DNA of 64,000 nucleotides. Source: Flavobacterium lotistagni. Lineage in GTDB: Bacteria; Bacteroidota; Bacteroidia; Flavobacteriales; Flavobacteriaceae. A model generated the notes under the pieces. The model was not told the DNA's origin. It saw only the letters and a list, made by a program, of their open reading frames with translations, and searched no databases. Position numbers and translations under genes: made by a program. Below, piece after piece: positions 35,296 through 44,584 of the stretch (position 1 is the stretch's first letter; each line of letters begins with the position of its first letter). The stretch covers positions 558,001-622,000 of the forward strand of contig NZ_JAAJBU010000001.1 in assembly GCF_011392125.1 (NCBI RefSeq), read 5' to 3'.

Positions 35296-35814
35296 CTAAC
35301 GCTGATTTATAGCCGTTTTAAATAAAGGAACCGCCGAACAGGCCTCGCCATACATGATGCTTTTGGCATAGGGCTGGAGCATTTGCACCGCCAGAATGTA
35401 AGCACTCATCGGCACAGGCTTTTTGGAACACCCTTTTAAAATGATTGGTTTGTCTTTGTATATGGTATAATCGAGCGAAGGAAGTTTTTCTTGATACAAC
35501 ACTGTTTCCAAATCCTCTAACGAACCCGCGACAATTTTTGCCGCATAAGGCTTTAAATGAATCGCAACCAAAATCATCGCCCAAGCCGGAACAATTGCGT
35601 CGGTACTGCAATGTACTGCTACGAATTGATTTTGATATATCGCCCAATCGTGATTTTTCAAAGCCTCACGAAAGTCTTTTTCGCGCAAGACCAAGCCTTC
35701 GAGCAACCATTGTGAAATATCAAGTAGGCAACGTTGGCCCGCAGCATAATAATCTTCGAGATCAAAAACTTCCAGTGCGCTGTTGGCGACTCTATTGATG
35801 ATTTCTTCTTCCAT
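35296..35814 (-). CDS. DUF2480 family protein, last gene of the suf cluster
   Basis: I use the ATG at 35814 (MEEEIINRVANSALEVFDLE), giving 172 residues; a more upstream start would run into the sufT-like gene. The sequence matches the DUF2480 family as I know it from Bacteroidota, including the GCSKKPVPMSAYILAV segment with a conserved Cys. It is cytoplasmic, two bases after the DUF59 gene. The fixed position at the end of flavobacterial suf operons suggests a role in Fe-S biogenesis, but the function is not established. Confidence 0.85.
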   Translation of the reverse strand: MEEEIINRVANSALEVFDLEDYYAAGQRCLLDISQWLLEGLVLREKDFREALKNHDWAIYQNQFVAVHCSTDAIVPAWAMILVAIHLKPYAAKIVAGSLEDLETVLYQEKLPSLDYTIYKDKPIILKGCSKKPVPMSAYILAVQMLQPYAKSIMYGEACSAVPLFKTAINQR

Positions 35815-35816
35815 GG

Positions 35817-36140
35817 TTACAACATGCCGAGTTCCAACTTGGCTTCTTCGCTCATAAGGTCTTTGCTCCACGGCGGATCAAAAGTGATTTCGACTTCGGT
35901 ACCTTTGACATTTTCAATCGCGGAAACTTTCTCTTCGACTTCTTTGGGCAACGTTTCGGCCACCGGACAGTTCGGTGAGGTCAGCGTCATCAGGATTTTA
36001 ACTTGGTAATCTTCGTTGACCATGACATCGTAAATTAACCCAAGTTCGTAAATATCAACAGGGATTTCCGGGTCGTAAATGGTCTTGAGTTTTTTGACAA
36101 TTTGTTCGCCGAGTAATTGGGTGTCTATTTCTTGTTCCAT
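35817..36140 (-). CDS. sufT: DUF59/MIP18 family Fe-S assembly protein (SufT/PaaD-like)
   Basis: A 107-residue cytoplasmic protein with the family motif DPEIPVDIYELGLIY at 23-37 and the conserved C58 in TSPNCPVAE. DUF59 proteins help maturation or transfer of iron-sulfur clusters. Its place inside the suf operon, three bases after sufE, supports that job. The symbol follows the use of sufT for DUF59 genes in suf clusters. Confidence 0.93.
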   Translation of the reverse strand: MEQEIDTQLLGEQIVKKLKTIYDPEIPVDIYELGLIYDVMVNEDYQVKILMTLTSPNCPVAETLPKEVEEKVSAIENVKGTEVEITFDPPWSKDLMSEEAKLELGML

Positions 36141-36143
36141 AGC

Positions 36144-36563
36144 TTATTTTTTTGAATCGTACGCGAGCGCATACATTTTAATTTGTTTGATCATCGACAC
36201 GAGACCGTTGGCGCGTGTGGGTGATAACTGTTCTTTAAGGCCGATTTCGTCGATAAAAGCGGTGTCAGCAGCTAAAATTTCTTGAGGCGTTCTATTGGAA
36301 AACACCCTAATCAGAATCGCAATAATACCTTTAGTTATAATCGCATCACTATCGGCGGTGAAAACGATTTTCTCGTCAACTTCTTCGGCGTGCAACCATA
36401 CTTTTGACTGACAACCTTTGATGGTATTCTCGTCAGTTTTATATTGCGCGTCAATCAGCGGCAAGGTTTTCCCCAAATCAATCACGTATTGAAAACGTTC
36501 TTCCCAATCTTCGAACATCGAAAATTCATCGACAATTTCGTGTTGTATTTCTTTTATAGTCAT
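36144..36563 (-). CDS. sufE: SufE sulfur acceptor
   Basis: A 139-residue protein that accepts persulfide sulfur from SufS on C51 (IKGCQSKVW) and passes it to the SufBCD scaffold. The DWEERFQYVIDLGKTLP segment is typical. Its start overlaps the lipoprotein stop by one base (TAATG), so translation of an envelope protein is coupled to that of a cytosolic sulfur carrier. Confidence 0.95.
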   Translation of the reverse strand: MTIKEIQHEIVDEFSMFEDWEERFQYVIDLGKTLPLIDAQYKTDENTIKGCQSKVWLHAEEVDEKIVFTADSDAIITKGIIAILIRVFSNRTPQEILAADTAFIDEIGLKEQLSPTRANGLVSMIKQIKMYALAYDSKK

Positions 36564-36997
36564 TATTGCGGTAAAGCTAAAAGCGTGATTCGATTGATTA
36601 GTTTCTCAATTTCCACCGGCGGATTGTTGTGGTCAAAAGCCTGCGAATTATAGGTTTTTCCTTGATAAGTAATTTTTACGTTGGCAATGGCTGCCCCGTC
36701 GTAAAACCGTTTTTCAGTCGGACCTTTGTAAGTAGGCAATCCTTCAAGGTCTACTTCTTGAAAGGCTTCGATGATTTTCTTCCAGTCTGCAGTGGAGATT
36801 TTCTGGTCTACTGTAGGATTTTCGTTACTGCGGTCTTTGGAAATCCCGAATTTTTGGTTCTGCACCACAATTTTCTGGAAAAAACCGCGCGTGTTGGCCG
36901 TGTACTCAATTACTGCAGTTTCAATGTCTTGCTTTTGTTCGGAATTACAGCTTTTGGCTAGAAAAAACGTCAAAAAGAATAGCGAAAATAGTTTCAT
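36563..36997 (-). CDS. Lipoprotein of unknown function embedded in the suf operon
   Basis: With the start at 36997 (MKLFSLFFLTFFLAKSC) this is a 144-residue protein with lipobox LAKS-C17, so it is predicted to be lipid-anchored in the envelope. The body has one short alpha/beta-looking domain (GFFQKIVVQNQKFGIS through ANVKITYQGKTYNSQAFDHN). I do not recognise the family. It sits 11 bp after sufS and overlaps sufE by one base. Why an exported protein is translated with cytosolic Fe-S assembly genes is not clear from sequence; sensing of iron or oxidative damage at the envelope is only a guess. Confidence 0.75.
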   Translation of the reverse strand: MKLFSLFFLTFFLAKSCNSEQKQDIETAVIEYTANTRGFFQKIVVQNQKFGISKDRSNENPTVDQKISTADWKKIIEAFQEVDLEGLPTYKGPTEKRFYDGAAIANVKITYQGKTYNSQAFDHNNPPVEIEKLINRITLLALPQ

Positions 36998-37008
36998 GTT
37001 TGTGGGTT

Positions 37009-38223
37009 TTAAAGCAACATGGCTTTGGCTTTTTTGACAGCCTCGACCAAAATGTCTATTTCTTCTTTGGTATTGTAAAAGGCAAACGAGGCGCGAATGG
37101 TTCCCGGAATACAAAAGAAATCCATGATCGGTTGGGCGCAATGATGGCCCGTTCTTACTGCAATTCCTTTTTTGTCGATAATGGTTCCGATGTCGTACGG
37201 ATGAATGCCCTGAATGTTAAACGAAATTACGGAAGTTTTTTCTTTCGCTGTACCTACAATGTTCAATCCTTCTATTTCGGATAACTTTTCGGTCGCATAG
37301 TCGAGCAGTTCGTGTTCGTAAGCCGCAATGTGCTCAAAACCGATGCTGTTGAGATAATCTACCGCAGTTCCTAGTACAATTCCTCCTTCGATATTCGGCG
37401 TTCCGGCCTCGAACTTATGGGGCAAATCGGCGTAAGTGGTTTTCTCGAAACTCACTGTAGCGATCATTTCCCCGCCGCCTTGGTAAGGTGGTAATTGATT
37501 GAGCCATGCTTCCTTTCCATACAAAATTCCGATTCCTGTCGGGCCGCACATCTTGTGGCCGGAGAAAACATAAAAATCACAATCAAGTGCTTGCACATCG
37601 GGTTTGAGGTGCGGTACGGCCTGCGCGCCATCGATTAGAACAGCAGCTCCGACGGTGTGTGCTTTGCGAATCATTTCGGCAATCGGGTTGATGGTGCCCA
37701 ATGCATTCGAGATGTGGTTGACCGCAACGATTTTGGTGTTAGCCGAGAGTAATTTATCGTATTCGGTTTGGATTAATTCACCGTTCTGGTTGATCGGAAT
37801 GACTTTTAAAACCGCTCCGGTTCTCTCGCAGAGCATTTGCCAAGGAACGATATTGCTGTGGTGTTCGAGCGCGGAAACCAGAACTTCATCGCCTTTTTGG
37901 AGTAATGAAGCAAAACCGTTAGCAATGGCGTTGATGCCGTGCGTCGTTCCCGAAGTAAAAATGACTTCATGACTGTGTTGGGCGTTGATGTGCTGCTGGA
38001 TTTTCTTTCTCGAAAGTTCGTAGGCATCGGTGGCTTTCTGGCTCAAACTGTGTACGCCGCGGTGGATGTTGGCGTTGGTTTGGCTGTAATATTCCGAAAT
38101 CGCATCGAGCACGACTTGCGGTTTTTGAGAAGTCGCGCCATTATCGAAATAGACCAGCGGATGACCGTTGACCTTTTGGGAAAGAATCGGAAAATCGGCG
38201 CGTATTTTTTGGATGTCTAACAT
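37009..38223 (-). CDS. sufS: Cysteine desulfurase SufS
   Basis: A 404-residue PLP enzyme that removes sulfur from cysteine as a persulfide for Fe-S assembly. The PLP lysine lies in FSGHKMCGPTGIG and the catalytic C362 in RTGHHCAQP, with the short active-site loop of group II (SufS-type) enzymes. The gene is separated from sufD by 239 bp holding a structured element, unlike the tight spacing of the rest of the operon, so it may have separate control. Confidence 0.97.
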   Translation of the reverse strand: MLDIQKIRADFPILSQKVNGHPLVYFDNGATSQKPQVVLDAISEYYSQTNANIHRGVHSLSQKATDAYELSRKKIQQHINAQHSHEVIFTSGTTHGINAIANGFASLLQKGDEVLVSALEHHSNIVPWQMLCERTGAVLKVIPINQNGELIQTEYDKLLSANTKIVAVNHISNALGTINPIAEMIRKAHTVGAAVLIDGAQAVPHLKPDVQALDCDFYVFSGHKMCGPTGIGILYGKEAWLNQLPPYQGGGEMIATVSFEKTTYADLPHKFEAGTPNIEGGIVLGTAVDYLNSIGFEHIAAYEHELLDYATEKLSEIEGLNIVGTAKEKTSVISFNIQGIHPYDIGTIIDKKGIAVRTGHHCAQPIMDFFCIPGTIRASFAFYNTKEEIDILVEAVKKAKAMLL

Positions 38224-38350
38224 GCTTGTTTAAATGCTACACAAAAGTAGTGTAAAACGTTAAAAATAGTACCCTAAAGGTTTTTATGTCGGGTTCGCGC
38301 AAAGGCGAAAAGACGCTAAGATTTTGACTCAACTTCAAACCTGCTGAAAC

Positions 38351-38457
38351 CCTAGCCCCGATAGCAGCGGCATCTTTTTGTGCCTTTATGGATTTTGATT
38401 TTTCCGCTATGGTTGATGGCACAAAAAATACAGCGGATAGCGGGAAACAGCTCCTGA
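38351..38457 (+). ncRNA. Structured intergenic element, Flavo-1-like, copy 2 (inside suf operon)
   Basis: The plus strand folds as outer stem CCCG (38357-38360)/CGGG (38441-38444), basal AGC/GCT (38354-38356 with 38450-38452), a conserved internal loop (ATAGCAGCGGCATC / ATACAGCGGATAG) and a perfect 10-bp inner stem TTTTTGTGCC (38375-38384)/GGCACAAAAA (38418-38427). The loop sequences match copy 1, while stem bases differ with compensation. It ends 6 bp from the sufD stop and is antisense to the suf transcript when read plus. To its left, 38295-38325 shows GCAAAGGCGAAAAGACGCTAAGA-type short-repeat debris. Confidence 0.65.
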
Positions 38458-38462
38458 AAAAC

Positions 38463-39779
38463 CTACAAATCAAAACCGAGCTTTACACCTAATTTGTTGG
38501 CAATAATTTTAGTGATGCGTTGCTTCAATTCAGGAATTTTGATGTTTTCTATGACCGCGTTGGAGAAAGCATACATGAGCAATGCCTTGGCTTCTTTCTT
38601 CGGAATCCCGCGAGATTGCAGATAGAACATCGCTGTTTCGTCGAGCTGTCCGATGGTGCAACCATGCGAGCATTTCACGTCGTCGGCAAAAATTTCGAGT
38701 TGCGGTTTGGCGTTGATTGTCGCCTTGTCGCTCAAAAGAATATTGTTGCTGCTCTGGAAGGCGTTGGTTTTCTGCGCTTCTTTTTCGACAAAAATTTTCC
38801 CGTTGAAAACACCAGTGGAATTATCGGAAAAAATGCCTTTGTAATCCTGAAAGCTTTCGCAATTTGGGTGCGCGTGATGCACCAAAGTGTAATGGTCTAC
38901 ATGCTGTTTTTCGCCGATGATGGTGATGCCGTTCAAGTGGCTTTCAATGTGCTGTCCGTTGTGGTAAAAGTTCAGGTTGTTGCGCGTGAGATTACCGCCG
39001 AAACTGAAGGTGTTCACATGTACATGACTGTCTTGTTGTTGCGACACATAAGTATTATCGATAAGTGAAGCCGAGTGGAAATCGTTCTGGATTTTGTAGT
39101 AATCGACAATCGCTCTTTTTTGCGCGAAGATTTCCGTCACCGAATTGGTGAGTACCGCATTCTCGTTGAGGCTTTGGTGGCGTTCGATGATCTGCACGTG
39201 TGAGTTTTCACCCACGATAATCAGGTTTCTAGGCTGCACCATCAGCGCGCTTTCTTTGCCGGTGGAGAAATACATGATTTCGATGGGCTTGTCGGCGACT
39301 TTGCTTTTCGGGATATTGATGTAAGCGCCTTCGTTGGCGAAAGCCGTATTGAGCGACGTTAGTGTTTCGTCTTTGCTGGCCACTTTGTTGAAATACGTGT
39401 CGATGACCATTTTGTACTTGGGCTTGTTCAGCGCCGAAGACATCAAACAAACGTCGATTCCGTCGTGCGTGGTCGAGGACAAGAACGAACTGAAAACGCC
39501 ATCGATAAAGACCACTTTATAAGTATCGATCTCGTGCAGGAAATATTTCTTGACTTCGGCAAATTCCACCGCATTTTCATGCTTTGGGAAAACCGTAAAA
39601 TCATGTTTAAGCAAGCTATTGAGTGAAGTATATTTCCAGGCTTCTTCTTTTTTGGTAGGAAAGCCTTTTTCTTCAAAAGTACGAATGGCAGCGGTGCGGA
39701 TGTCGTGCAAATCGGCATTGACATCGACCTGCTCTTCGAAGGCCATGAATGAGGCGATAAGTTTGTCTTTGAGTTCCAT
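38463..39779 (-). CDS. sufD: Fe-S cluster scaffold subunit SufD
   Basis: A 438-residue component of the SufBCD scaffold, with the right-handed beta-helix core and the conserved C-terminal block VKCSHGCTIGQLDETAMFYL followed by RGIPKKEA. It is homologous to SufB at the C-terminus. It starts 34 bp after sufC. The spacer between them contains short AGCTGCCAGCTTCT-like repeat debris. SufD is required with SufC for iron entry into the scaffold in studied bacteria. Confidence 0.96.
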   Translation of the reverse strand: MELKDKLIASFMAFEEQVDVNADLHDIRTAAIRTFEEKGFPTKKEEAWKYTSLNSLLKHDFTVFPKHENAVEFAEVKKYFLHEIDTYKVVFIDGVFSSFLSSTTHDGIDVCLMSSALNKPKYKMVIDTYFNKVASKDETLTSLNTAFANEGAYINIPKSKVADKPIEIMYFSTGKESALMVQPRNLIIVGENSHVQIIERHQSLNENAVLTNSVTEIFAQKRAIVDYYKIQNDFHSASLIDNTYVSQQQDSHVHVNTFSFGGNLTRNNLNFYHNGQHIESHLNGITIIGEKQHVDHYTLVHHAHPNCESFQDYKGIFSDNSTGVFNGKIFVEKEAQKTNAFQSSNNILLSDKATINAKPQLEIFADDVKCSHGCTIGQLDETAMFYLQSRGIPKKEAKALLMYAFSNAVIENIKIPELKQRITKIIANKLGVKLGFDL

Positions 39780-39813
39780 ATCTGTATTGCTGATTGCTAA
39801 AAGCTGCCAGCTT

Positions 39814-40566
39814 CTATGCTTCTTGTTCTTGCTTGATCCAGTCGTAGCCTTTTTCTTCGAGTTCGTATGCGAGTTCTTTTCCGCCCGATTTCACGATTTT
39901 GCCTTTGTACAAAACATGCACAAAATCCGGAACGATATAATCCAAAAGCCTTTGGTAGTGTGTGATGACTACCACAGCGTTCTTTTCGCTTTTGAGTTTG
40001 TTGACGCCATTGGCCACGATTCGCAGCGCGTCGATATCGAGCCCTGAATCGGTTTCGTCGAGAATCGCGAGTTTGGGTTCGAGCATCGCCATCTGAAAAA
40101 TCTCGTTGCGTTTTTTCTCACCGCCGGAAAATCCTTCGTTGAGCGAGCGTGACAAAAACTTGCGGTCGATTTCGAGTAGTTCGGATTTCTCGCGGATCAG
40201 CTTGAGCATTTCGTTGGCCGGCATTTCTTCTTTGCCATTGGCTTTGCGCGTTTCATTGATCGCGGTTTTCATGAAGTTGGTCACCGAAACACCCGGGATT
40301 TCTACCGGATATTGAAACGAAAGGAAAATGCCTTTGTGGGCGCGTTCTTCAGGTGAAAGATCTGATAAATCTTCGCCGTCTAGAAATACTTTTCCGTCGG
40401 TAACTTCGTAATTTTCGTTTCCTGCGATTACGGCAGAAAGCGTACTTTTTCCCGAACCATTCGGGCCCATAATCGCGTGGACTTCGCCGGCTTTTACCTC
40501 GAGGTTGATGCCTCGCAATATTTCTTTGTCTTCTACTGAAGCGTGTAAATTCTTGATTTGTAACAT
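39814..40566 (-). CDS. sufC: SufC ATPase of the Fe-S scaffold complex
   Basis: A 250-residue ABC-type ATPase with Walker A G34-PNGSGKST42, signature FSGGEKKR and Walker B LAILDETDSGLD, the last being the SufC-specific form. It drives conformational change in SufB/SufD. It follows sufB after 38 bp. Confidence 0.97.
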   Translation of the reverse strand: MLQIKNLHASVEDKEILRGINLEVKAGEVHAIMGPNGSGKSTLSAVIAGNENYEVTDGKVFLDGEDLSDLSPEERAHKGIFLSFQYPVEIPGVSVTNFMKTAINETRKANGKEEMPANEMLKLIREKSELLEIDRKFLSRSLNEGFSGGEKKRNEIFQMAMLEPKLAILDETDSGLDIDALRIVANGVNKLKSEKNAVVVITHYQRLLDYIVPDFVHVLYKGKIVKSGGKELAYELEEKGYDWIKQEQEA

Positions 40567-40604
40567 GTTTGTTTTATTGAGAACCGTTTGGGTGTTGTAT
40601 TAAA

Positions 40605-42053
40605 TTATCCGACGCTGCCTTCGAGCGAAATTTCTAGCAGTTTTTGAGCTTCTACAGCAAATTCCATCGGAAGTTTATTGAGTACATCTTTACTGAAACC
40701 GTTGACAATGAGTGCAATTGCCTTTTCTGTTGGAATACCGCGCTGGTTGCAATAGAAAACTTGGTCTTCGCCAATTTTGGAAGTCGTGGCTTCATGCTCG
40801 ATTTTGGCGCTTGGGTTTTTGCTTTCGATGTACGGGAAAGTGTGCGCGCCGCAATTGTTGCCCATTAAAAGTGAATCGCATTGGGAAAAGTTCCGAGCGT
40901 TTTCAGCACGCGATCCAATTTGTACCAAACCACGGTAACTGTTTTGTGATTTCCCGGCCGATATTCCTTTAGAGATAATCGTTGACTTGGTGTTTTTTCC
41001 TAAATGGATCATTTTGGTTCCGGTGTCGGCTTGTTGGAAGTTGTTGGTCACGGCAATCGAGTAGAATTCGCCCACGGAATTATCGCCTTTCAAAACGCAG
41101 GATGGATATTTCCAGGTAACGGCTGAACCGGTCTCGACTTGCGTCCATGAAATTTTGGCGTTTTTCTCGCACAAACCTCTTTTGGTCACGAAATTAAAAA
41201 CGCCGCCATGACCTTCTTTGTTTCCGGGATACCAGTTTTGAACTGTTGAGTATTTGATTTCGGCATCATCCAGAGCAATCAATTCTACAACCGCCGCGTG
41301 CAGTTGGTTTTCGTCACGACTCGGTGCGGTACATCCTTCAAGATAAGAAACGTAACTGCCTTGGTCGGCAATGACTAAAGTTCTTTCGAATTGTCCGGTG
41401 CCGGCTTGGTTGATTCTGAAATAGGTGGAAAGTTCCATCGGGCAGCGAACGCCTTTCGGGATGTAGCAAAACGAGCCATCTGAAAATACAGCCGAATTCA
41501 AAGCTGCATAGAAGTTGTCTTTTTGGGGTACTACTGTTCCCAAGTATTGCTTGACCAAATCGGGATATTCGCGAATCGCTTCAGAAATGGAACAGAAAAT
41601 AATGCCCTTTTCCGATAGCGTTTTCTTGAAAGTAGTTGCCACCGAAACTGAATCGACTACAATATCCATCGCGACGCCAGCTAGTGCTTTTTGCTCATCG
41701 ATTGAAATTCCTAACTTCTTGAAAGTCTCGAGTAATTCCGGATCGACTTCATCTAAGGACGCGTATTTGCTTTTGCTTTTTGGCGCTGAGTAGTAGGAAA
41801 TCGCTTGAAAATCTGGCTTTTCGTAATGCACATTGGCCCATTCGGGTTCGGTCATTTCTTTCCAAGCACGGAACGATTCGATGCGCCAATCGGTCATCCA
41901 CTGGGGTTCTTCTTTGCGTTTGGAAATAGCGCGCACGATGTCTTCATTCAAACCGACGGGAAACGTGTCTGATTCAATGTCGGTGTAAAAACCGTATTCG
42001 TACTCTTTGTTTTCGAGTTCGATTTTTAAATCGTCTTCGGTGTATTTTGACAT
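40605..42053 (-). CDS. sufB: Fe-S cluster scaffold subunit SufB
   Basis: A 482-residue scaffold protein on which the Fe-S cluster is built. Typical blocks include [39 protein letters not shown] and the C-terminal [19 protein letters not shown]. Length and order match the family. It lies 9 bp after sufA in the operon. Confidence 0.97.
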   Translation of the reverse strand: MSKYTEDDLKIELENKEYEYGFYTDIESDTFPVGLNEDIVRAISKRKEEPQWMTDWRIESFRAWKEMTEPEWANVHYEKPDFQAISYYSAPKSKSKYASLDEVDPELLETFKKLGISIDEQKALAGVAMDIVVDSVSVATTFKKTLSEKGIIFCSISEAIREYPDLVKQYLGTVVPQKDNFYAALNSAVFSDGSFCYIPKGVRCPMELSTYFRINQAGTGQFERTLVIADQGSYVSYLEGCTAPSRDENQLHAAVVELIALDDAEIKYSTVQNWYPGNKEGHGGVFNFVTKRGLCEKNAKISWTQVETGSAVTWKYPSCVLKGDNSVGEFYSIAVTNNFQQADTGTKMIHLGKNTKSTIISKGISAGKSQNSYRGLVQIGSRAENARNFSQCDSLLMGNNCGAHTFPYIESKNPSAKIEHEATTSKIGEDQVFYCNQRGIPTEKAIALIVNGFSKDVLNKLPMEFAVEAQKLLEISLEGSVG

Positions 42054-42062
42054 AATGTTATT

Positions 42063-42392
42063 TTATAAAGAGAATGATTCACCGCAACCGCAAGTCCTGC
42101 TGGCATTGGGATTGTTGAACACAAAACCTTTTCCGTTAAGCCCACCCGAAAATTCTAAAACGGTGCCAGCCAAATAAAGAAAAGACTTCTTTTCAACGGC
42201 GATTCTCACGTGGTTGTCTTCAAAAACCTTATCATTCTCACCGGTTTCTTTATCAAATTTGAGCTCATACGACAACCCCGAACATCCGCCGCTTTTCACG
42301 CCCACGCGAACGTAATCTTTGGCAGCATCAAAACCGTCGTCTTTCATCATCTCAATTATTTTCTTGCTGGCTGTATCAGATACTTGAATCAT
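42063..42392 (-). CDS. sufA: A-type Fe-S carrier SufA (HesB/IscA family)
   Basis: A 109-residue protein with the three invariant cysteines C37 (GGCSGLSY), C101 and C103 (TCGCGESF). It transfers assembled clusters to targets and is the first gene of the suf operon. The promoter box lies 33 nt upstream. No IscR/SufR-type regulator gene is present nearby. Confidence 0.96.
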   Translation of the reverse strand: MIQVSDTASKKIIEMMKDDGFDAAKDYVRVGVKSGGCSGLSYELKFDKETGENDKVFEDNHVRIAVEKKSFLYLAGTVLEFSGGLNGKGFVFNNPNASRTCGCGESFSL

Positions 42393-42424
42393 AGCTTGTG
42401 TTGATTTTGTCTAAATTAACGATG

Positions 42425-42432
42425 CAAATATA
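42425..42432 (-). promoter_or_regulatory. Putative -7 box of the suf operon
   Basis: The minus strand reads TATATTTG, an exact match to TAnnTTTG, about 33 nt upstream of the sufA ATG. No TTG is seen at the -33 position, which fits a regulated promoter. Confidence 0.65.
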
Positions 42433-42567
42433 CTGCTTTTGAGTGTTTGGCATTTATTCGTTAACATTTTTATAGCGGATGTTCAGAAAAGAAAAAACTC
42501 GATTTGTTAAAAAATTGAAAAAACTCGATATCTTGCAGTCATAAAAACATCTAAACCAAACCCAATT

Positions 42568-43527
42568 ATGGAAGTTATTTCACCAAAAGTCAGGAATTAC
42601 CAATTGCGTTTCCATGGTACCGGAAGCGCTTTTTTTAGTGTTATTATTGTTAATTGGCTACTCACTGTTATTACGCTCGGTTTGTATTATCCGTGGGCCA
42701 AGGCCAACAAATTGAAATACCTTTATGGCGAAACTTCCTTGAATGATGACCGTTTTGCGTTCCATGGCACCGGAAAAGAAATGTTCAAAGGGTTTATCAA
42801 AGTCTTAATTTTATTCGCTTTGATTTATGGTTTGCTCTTCCTTTTTATCTATTTGCAAATGCCTATCATCGGCATCTTGGTATTTTATTGCGCATTTCTG
42901 GCGATTCTGCCTTTAGCGATTCACGGCGCGTATCGTTACAGAATGTCCAGAACGTCTTGGCGAGGCATTCGTTTTGGCTATCGAGGCCAACGAAATGAAC
43001 TGTTTGCGAGTTTTTTCAAATGGTTGTTACTCACGATTATCACCTTCGGGATTTACGGCTCTTGGATGCACGTCAACCTGCGAAGATATGTTTTGGGCAA
43101 TGTTCGTTTCGGCGATATTGAATTTGAATACCGTGGTGACGGCGGTGACTATTTCTTGTTGAATCTAAAAGGTTACTTCCTGACAATAATTACCTTCGGG
43201 ATTTACATATTTTGGTGGCAGAAAGAACTTTTTGATTTTTATGTGAACAATCTTTGGCTAGAGAAAGACGGCGAATCGATTCAATTGAATTCGACCGTTA
43301 CCGGCGGAGGCTTTTTTCAACTGGCAATTGTCAACCTGCTGATTATCGTTTTTACTTTAGGTTTGGGTTATGCTTGGGCCGCTACCAGAACGCTCGAATA
43401 TTTGTTTGATAACATCATCCTTGAAGGCAATATTGATTTGGATTCTATCAACCAAACCGAAGACAACTTCAACGATGCTACCGGCGAGGATGTGAGTGAT
43501 ATGCTTGATCTTGATTTTGTAATGTAA
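42568..43527 (+). CDS. DUF898 (YjgN-like) integral membrane protein
   Basis: A 319-residue protein made of repeated units that combine a short beta-like RFHGTG segment with membrane helices ending in LGLYYPWAKANKLKYL, FGIYGSWMHVNLRRYV, FGIYIFWWQKELFDFY and LGLGYAWAATRTLEYL. Four such units give about six to eight membrane spans. This repeat is the DUF898/YjgN hallmark. The function is unknown. It is separated from the M48 peptidase gene by one base, a pairing found in other bacteria and suggesting joint membrane protein quality control. Confidence 0.9.
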   Translation: MEVISPKVRNYQLRFHGTGSAFFSVIIVNWLLTVITLGLYYPWAKANKLKYLYGETSLNDDRFAFHGTGKEMFKGFIKVLILFALIYGLLFLFIYLQMPIIGILVFYCAFLAILPLAIHGAYRYRMSRTSWRGIRFGYRGQRNELFASFFKWLLLTIITFGIYGSWMHVNLRRYVLGNVRFGDIEFEYRGDGGDYFLLNLKGYFLTIITFGIYIFWWQKELFDFYVNNLWLEKDGESIQLNSTVTGGGFFQLAIVNLLIIVFTLGLGYAWAATRTLEYLFDNIILEGNIDLDSINQTEDNFNDATGEDVSDMLDLDFVM

Positions 43528-43528
43528 A

Positions 43529-44584
43529 ATGGCTGAACAACTTACCGCTATTTTCTACGACGGAAAGTCTTCAGTGCCAAGAACCGTCCACTTGTATTTT
43601 GACAAGCAAAAAGGCATTTTGAGTTTTCAAACCGAAAATCAAGAGCAGTTATGGGAAATTAAATCGGTGACCTTGACATCAAATAAAAACAGCATAACAC
43701 TGCAACACGGCAAAGCGCTTTTTCAGCAATTGGTGATTGACGACCCTGAGTTAATCGTCGCTATTGAGTCTAGTAAAAGAGCTGCCACGACGAATTTATA
43801 CCAACGGTTGATTAATTACGGTTTCCCACTTCACGCATTGGTCGCGTTGCTGATTCTGGGGCTAATCGTTTTGTCGTACTTGTATGTCGTGCCTTGGATT
43901 GGAGAAAAATCTGTCGCGCTGATTCCAGAGGAATATGACAACAAGCTGGGTGATGCTTTTTTCGATCAAAATATGATGTTCACCTCTGTTGATACGGCTC
44001 GCAGCAAAGCACTGAATCAGTTTGCCCAAGAATTGAAACTCAACAATACCAAGAAGCTGCATTTCACCGTTGTAACATCGGAAACCGTGAATGCATTTGC
44101 ACTTCCCAACGGAAATATTGTGGTTTACACCGGTATCTTGAAAGAAATGAAATCCTATGATGAACTCGTTGCGCTTTTAGGACATGAAGTTTCGCATGTT
44201 AATGAAAGACACGCGATGAAAATGATGTGCCGGAATTTGTCGGGTTACCTATTAATTTCGACGATTTTAGGCGATGTCAACGGAGTGATGGCAACTATTG
44301 GCGACAACATCAACAGTTTACAATCGCTTTCTTTCTCCAGAGCATTCGAACAACAAGCCGATAGAGAAGGTTTCAAAATCGTTGTGGCAAATAAAGTGAA
44401 TCCGAGAGGTGTATCCAATTTATTTAAAAGGCTCGAAGACGCTGATTTTGCGGTTCCAGAATTTTTGAGTTCACATCCGATGACCAAAGAACGTATACGA
44501 TATATCGATAAAATGATTAAAACCGAATCGTATCAGATTCTAGAAAACCCTAAATTAAAATCCTTGTTTAAAGTAATAAAATAA
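43529..44584 (+). CDS. M48-family membrane metallopeptidase
   Basis: A 351-residue zinc peptidase. An N-terminal cytoplasmic domain (1-95) resembles the small domain often found on M48 proteins in DUF898 operons. It is followed by one membrane helix (101-121) and an M48 catalytic domain with H219-E-V-S-H223 and a downstream Glu in FSRAFEQQADREG. The orientation places the catalytic domain outside the cytoplasm. BepA/HtpX-type relatives act on misassembled envelope proteins. The stop overlaps the next start (TAATG), coupling it to the metallo-hydrolase. Confidence 0.93.
   Translation: MAEQLTAIFYDGKSSVPRTVHLYFDKQKGILSFQTENQEQLWEIKSVTLTSNKNSITLQHGKALFQQLVIDDPELIVAIESSKRAATTNLYQRLINYGFPLHALVALLILGLIVLSYLYVVPWIGEKSVALIPEEYDNKLGDAFFDQNMMFTSVDTARSKALNQFAQELKLNNTKKLHFTVVTSETVNAFALPNGNIVVYTGILKEMKSYDELVALLGHEVSHVNERHAMKMMCRNLSGYLLISTILGDVNGVMATIGDNINSLQSLSFSRAFEQQADREGFKIVVANKVNPRGVSNLFKRLEDADFAVPEFLSSHPMTKERIRYIDKMIKTESYQILENPKLKSLFKVIK

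Noticed and set aside
38237-38473. Minus-strand reading frame of 78 codons across the sufD-sufS spacer
   Set aside because: It is the reverse complement of the structured repeat element and has no recognisable protein features.
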